Origin: Spirochaetota bacterium
GTDB lineage: Bacteria; Spirochaetota; Spirochaetia; Treponematales; Breznakiellaceae
Assembly (NCBI GenBank): GCA_023398155.1
Contig: JAEWSV010000087.1
Span: 1 to 9,516, forward strand
Length of the DNA stretch: 9,516 bases
Direction of reading: 5' to 3'
The notes under the pieces are model-generated. The model had not been told where the DNA came from. It searched no databases and was given only the letters and a program-made list of their open reading frames with translations. Positions 9,501 to 9,516 of this stretch are shown one piece after another; position 1 is the first letter of the stretch, and each line of letters starts with the position of its first letter. A program made the position numbers and the translations under genes.

Positions 9501-9516
9501 GCGAAGGGGCGGAGGG
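3518..9516 (+). CDS. Giant secreted RHS/YD-repeat protein with discoidin-like, Ig-like and ZU5-like domains (3' partial)
   Basis: ATG 3518 opens a frame with no stop through the last base, giving 1999 complete codons. Order by residue: Sec signal peptide 1-24; two discoidin-like domains about 25-156 and 162-321; an unassigned stretch to about 534; Ig-like modules about 535-965; an FN3-like module 970-1048; a ZU5-like domain about 1052-1191 ending H1184-F-T; an RHS region from about 1219 to the edge, with the entry motif G-L-G-W-R-L at 1322-1327 and YD repeats such as Y1683-D, Y1762-D and Y1953-D-A-L-G-R-L. RHS proteins form beta-barrel shells that can enclose and release a C-terminal toxin. 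The Sec signal and lack of a PAAR domain argue for export across the inner membrane rather than type VI delivery. The payload, if any, is not in the window, so toxin versus adhesin is undecided. The signal peptide and the RBS 8 bases upstream fix the start. Codon use becomes less GC-rich after about 7320. Confidence 0.95.
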   Translation, partial: MKKAIAIVSIIAFGLLAWLPAVAAEIRVLPIEEAVASATTSPVAPPVYAIDGDAGTSWSLDPAAESGRLELRPSSGILVYGLELDGRLAEGASLAISYLDVDGMKRPFAGGFVSSLPLTVSLDLSYERAVAKAIVIELAQSAGGGSAIREVRVIGERADEASRLIEPESIEASESTSAYYPEAYLFDGNPRTEWRSSRASVFESIPRSVDERFRKWHERRARGWWRPDQCEVIARLGFSRILDSVRVYVSDDLDGDVEIETSLAGSAWKRLGRIGERSSAGWYEFDGGGKEADAVRVVHGGRRGQAAGIGEVEIRGRGGPAGDAYAAIGSAGPLAFSAPLDYCFEVDRSAGGLTLEIGMAAETAGDLAIDLNGTRRTLALRSTMEGTALYALAVGPQEIWEGTNFLRIVPRTSPDELRFGRLRTERGREPVSFALSDGALDGHFLTDSGLAEETVYALDGEAELRAVEAYSVNGQFPELFVPDRRGWKQVPLTRREGIRGVYETKAETDRIKVKPAGSRIAELRVSGSRTLDRAPVVTLLSPQSLRGGLPRLPHGDYFIGFVDNPASRVSVNGRRVPTTGHYFWATPSLFGESEDGLVTIEATATDARGRTGRASATVFVGDTEGIELDQEDDIYYAASSWTVSGSCRLHQAEIRVNGTPARMSGRRFTATVQLEGGLNTVAVEAVNRRTGRPVAVAYRRVVKASSPLELSVARPELGAYTREASVSVKGRVLGAGTPTVTVAGTTWAVKGNEFASGPIALGEGMNRIEVVAVDELGRRQTTTAVVHRDGARPVVRVLNPADGTALPSGAVVVAGTVEDAGPTYLFVNGVAIDHEATSFSVTLPYAEGSRRATVAAIDAAGNASGTITVSFTVDLTQPEPFTVTAAPADWTSDARPVISFSAADGPSGIARYEVCQDGETWTEVQSPYRLQVLGDGERDIFVRAVDRAGNTRLSSTLVFIDTTPPGEPPSLEATPGKDFIRLEWSSPTEDTRSYRVTRTPAFDGGDLSVSETTCVDASAIPGETYAYSVAAVDRALNVGPAHEVAARCGVAATEYTQEAGSVVRYDDVNLLIPPHALSAEVSKFAVFEVESPAMREEAANPVIGPIYDFAAIKTVDGVDTVVNDVAFDKEVLVQISYDPALLPTEGAEDFLGVFYYDTQWGAWFRMPNAAIDAEAHTIFFSTDHFTSFSVQATAADDLSPQELRESPYSPSATKVKHEKLSVSPQGGGVSTAMTELTLPGPNGFDFVLRRVYDSGTARRDARYLSSLATVGGGLTGRTPTAADYDALFDRIKSDALTKSDRNVRDRIRKIRIADGDYAYSMGLGWRLDLPYIRRSSGDYILRAPGGGEYSITSHMKFVSSSGTGDDRTLKLELHEDKDLTLYVNQRRHEEFVFLYGTQVDWRLSGWKLVEKDGTTYLFDKTGRLTEIADPSGHSKISVAYDDQCRIQTITDARNRVLTFSYRNGDGSEDGFGTPYISTIKIAGAEDPFPRAIEYTRGDRLTLSKASDLGGRNFTYTMSSPRYLTSGGVSATVSADTLLETYEMKGTETAGKILGKDTITLQGKSSLEYVALMESAFGPGIGFFDVDYRIESVALTEDSKSILGKLKASTESQSFIIDNRITAASLKIFDSNPTITESNGTFTFSPPPIRTTTFAYDFAFRGEGQSSNIKTVVDDGRTRTTYAYDSVMKKYKRISPEIDEDDPNLASKVTEHTPYLTTKRVLGLNGEGTLETTSYAYDADWLRVKQIVDSRSDTLKKTRDYAYDVWGNVVTETTTMTATTSGAAVVTRTTISEYLNCPASPSADFAGWPLGASARSAVPADTHNLLFRRKETSSGTSPARYEYAAYDGTGRLTESARYRDGAWRRTDYTYDAVEKEIKTITSPGGHVTDFTYGKEEKDEAGVKYEHRKVTRTETDVLQADGTILSIESSTVFHTNSGEKIAETDGRGFTTAYVYDALGRLKKVDKPGDENESGAAEITPTYNDSADATLTVTTVDGEGAE
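3590..4480 (+). other. Tandem discoidin (F5/8 type C)-like domains
   Basis: Two copies of the early discoidin signature are visible: DGD-x-x-TSW at residues 51-58 and DGN-x-x-TEW at 187-194. Each is followed by hydrophobic strands and a closing I-R-E-V-R-V or I-G-E-V-E-I strand, typical of the end of this fold. The family binds carbohydrates or lipids at the cell surface. The second copy carries an Arg- and Trp-rich stretch (around 4115-4200, R-A-R-G-W-W) between the Trp and the next core strand, longer than usual. Ligand unknown. Confidence 0.65.
4481..5110 (+). other. Unassigned region of the RHS protein between discoidin-like and Ig-like domains
   Basis: Residues about 322-531. Alternating hydrophobic and polar residues suggest beta-sandwich structure. 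The part after 4860 (V-Y-A-L-D-G near 4882, then F-P-E-L-F-V-P near 4943 and R-I-A-E-L-R-V-S near 5075) again looks like a ligand-binding jelly roll of the discoidin type. I recognise no family with confidence. Confidence 0.4.
5120..6661 (+). repeat. Five Ig-like modules and one FN3-like module in the RHS protein
   Basis: The first four units (about 5120-5405, 5429-5632, 5639-5887 and 5888-6157) share a V-N-G or V-A-G turn, then a phenylalanine strand (two have A-x-x-x-x-L-x-x-G-x-N-x-I/V-x-V) and a final A-x-D strand, the pattern of glucodextranase-B-like bacterial Ig domains. The fifth (6158-6420) has the S-G-I-x-x-Y, V-R-A-V-D-R-A-G-N and D-T-T-P-P signature also seen in gene 1. The sixth (6425-6661) is fibronectin III-like (I-R-L-E-W, Y-R-V-T-R, Y-S-V-A-A-V-D). 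They probably act as a stalk holding the RHS part away from the N-terminal binding domains. Confidence 0.75.
6671..7090 (+). other. ZU5-like domain ending in HFT, just before the RHS region
   Basis: Residues about 1052-1191. The opening strand followed by V-N-L-L-I-P-P-H-A-L fits the ZU5 rule of a strand then IP-x-x-AL. It is followed by P-I-Y-D-F, a F-D-K-E-V strand, Q-I-S-Y-D, a W-G-A-W-F strand and a final D-H-F-T-S-F. ZU5-type domains in other proteins can cut themselves at HF|S; here serine is replaced by threonine at T1186. Similar domains are seen in large bacterial Ig/RHS proteins. Domain identity is a moderate call; cleavage is speculative. Confidence 0.55.
7172..9516 (+). repeat. 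RHS/YD-repeat region (continues beyond window)
   Basis: The region opens with the RHS entry strands (L-T-L-P-G-P-N-G-F-D, then R-R-V-Y-D-S) and GLGWRL at residues 1322-1327. YD-type repeats follow with tyrosines at 1440, 1461, 1655, 1683, 1736, 1762, 1845, 1869, 1891 and 1953; the clearest are YDGTGRL (1845-1851) and YDALGRL (1953-1959). Between 1462 and 1654 there is a long stretch with no clear YD repeat. The RHS core signature that normally precedes the variable C-terminus has not yet appeared, so a substantial part of the gene is missing on the right. Confidence 0.92.

Noticed and set aside
1..9516. CRISPR array, tRNA, rRNA or insertion sequence
   Set aside because: No regularly spaced DNA repeats, no tRNA-like cloverleaf, no transposase motif and no terminal inverted repeats were seen; both long frames are uninterrupted coding sequence.

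Overview
This is a GC-rich bacterial stretch, read entirely left to right, holding two very large incomplete genes with no RNA gene, mobile element or CRISPR array. The first gene (bases 3-3512) enters from upstream of the window. The second (3518-9516) runs off the right edge without a stop. They are 5 bases apart, and the ribosome-binding site of the second lies in the last codons of the first, so they look like one translationally coupled operon. Nothing longer than those 5 bases is non-coding.

Gene 1 (1169 residues visible, N-terminus missing) is a tandem array of about eight diverged immunoglobulin/fibronectin-type modules. These are joined by linkers of the form D-x-T-x-P and followed by a PKD domain (core WDFGDG) and a C-terminal right-handed beta-helix. 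It looks like an exported surface or matrix-associated protein; no catalytic site was recognised.

Gene 2 (1999 complete codons visible) starts with a Sec signal peptide. It continues with two discoidin (F5/8 type C)-like domains, an unassigned stretch, about five Ig-like modules and a fibronectin III-like module. A ZU5-like domain ending in an HFT motif follows, then an RHS/YD-repeat region that is still running at the window edge. This is the plan of a large secreted RHS/teneurin-like protein, of the kind that often forms a hollow beta-shell around a variable C-terminal payload. The RHS core, any C-terminal toxin and any immunity gene would lie beyond base 9516.

The organism cannot be fixed from this window. 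High GC, a Gram-negative-style signal peptide and large Ig plus RHS surface proteins would suit a GC-rich spirochaete or another environmental Gram-negative bacterium; this is a weak inference. The RHS half of gene 2 is visibly less GC-rich and has a different codon choice from the modules before it, which hints at a separate origin for that half. The products probably work together outside the cell: the lectin-like, Ig-like and beta-helix parts for binding or spacing, and the RHS part as shell or effector.
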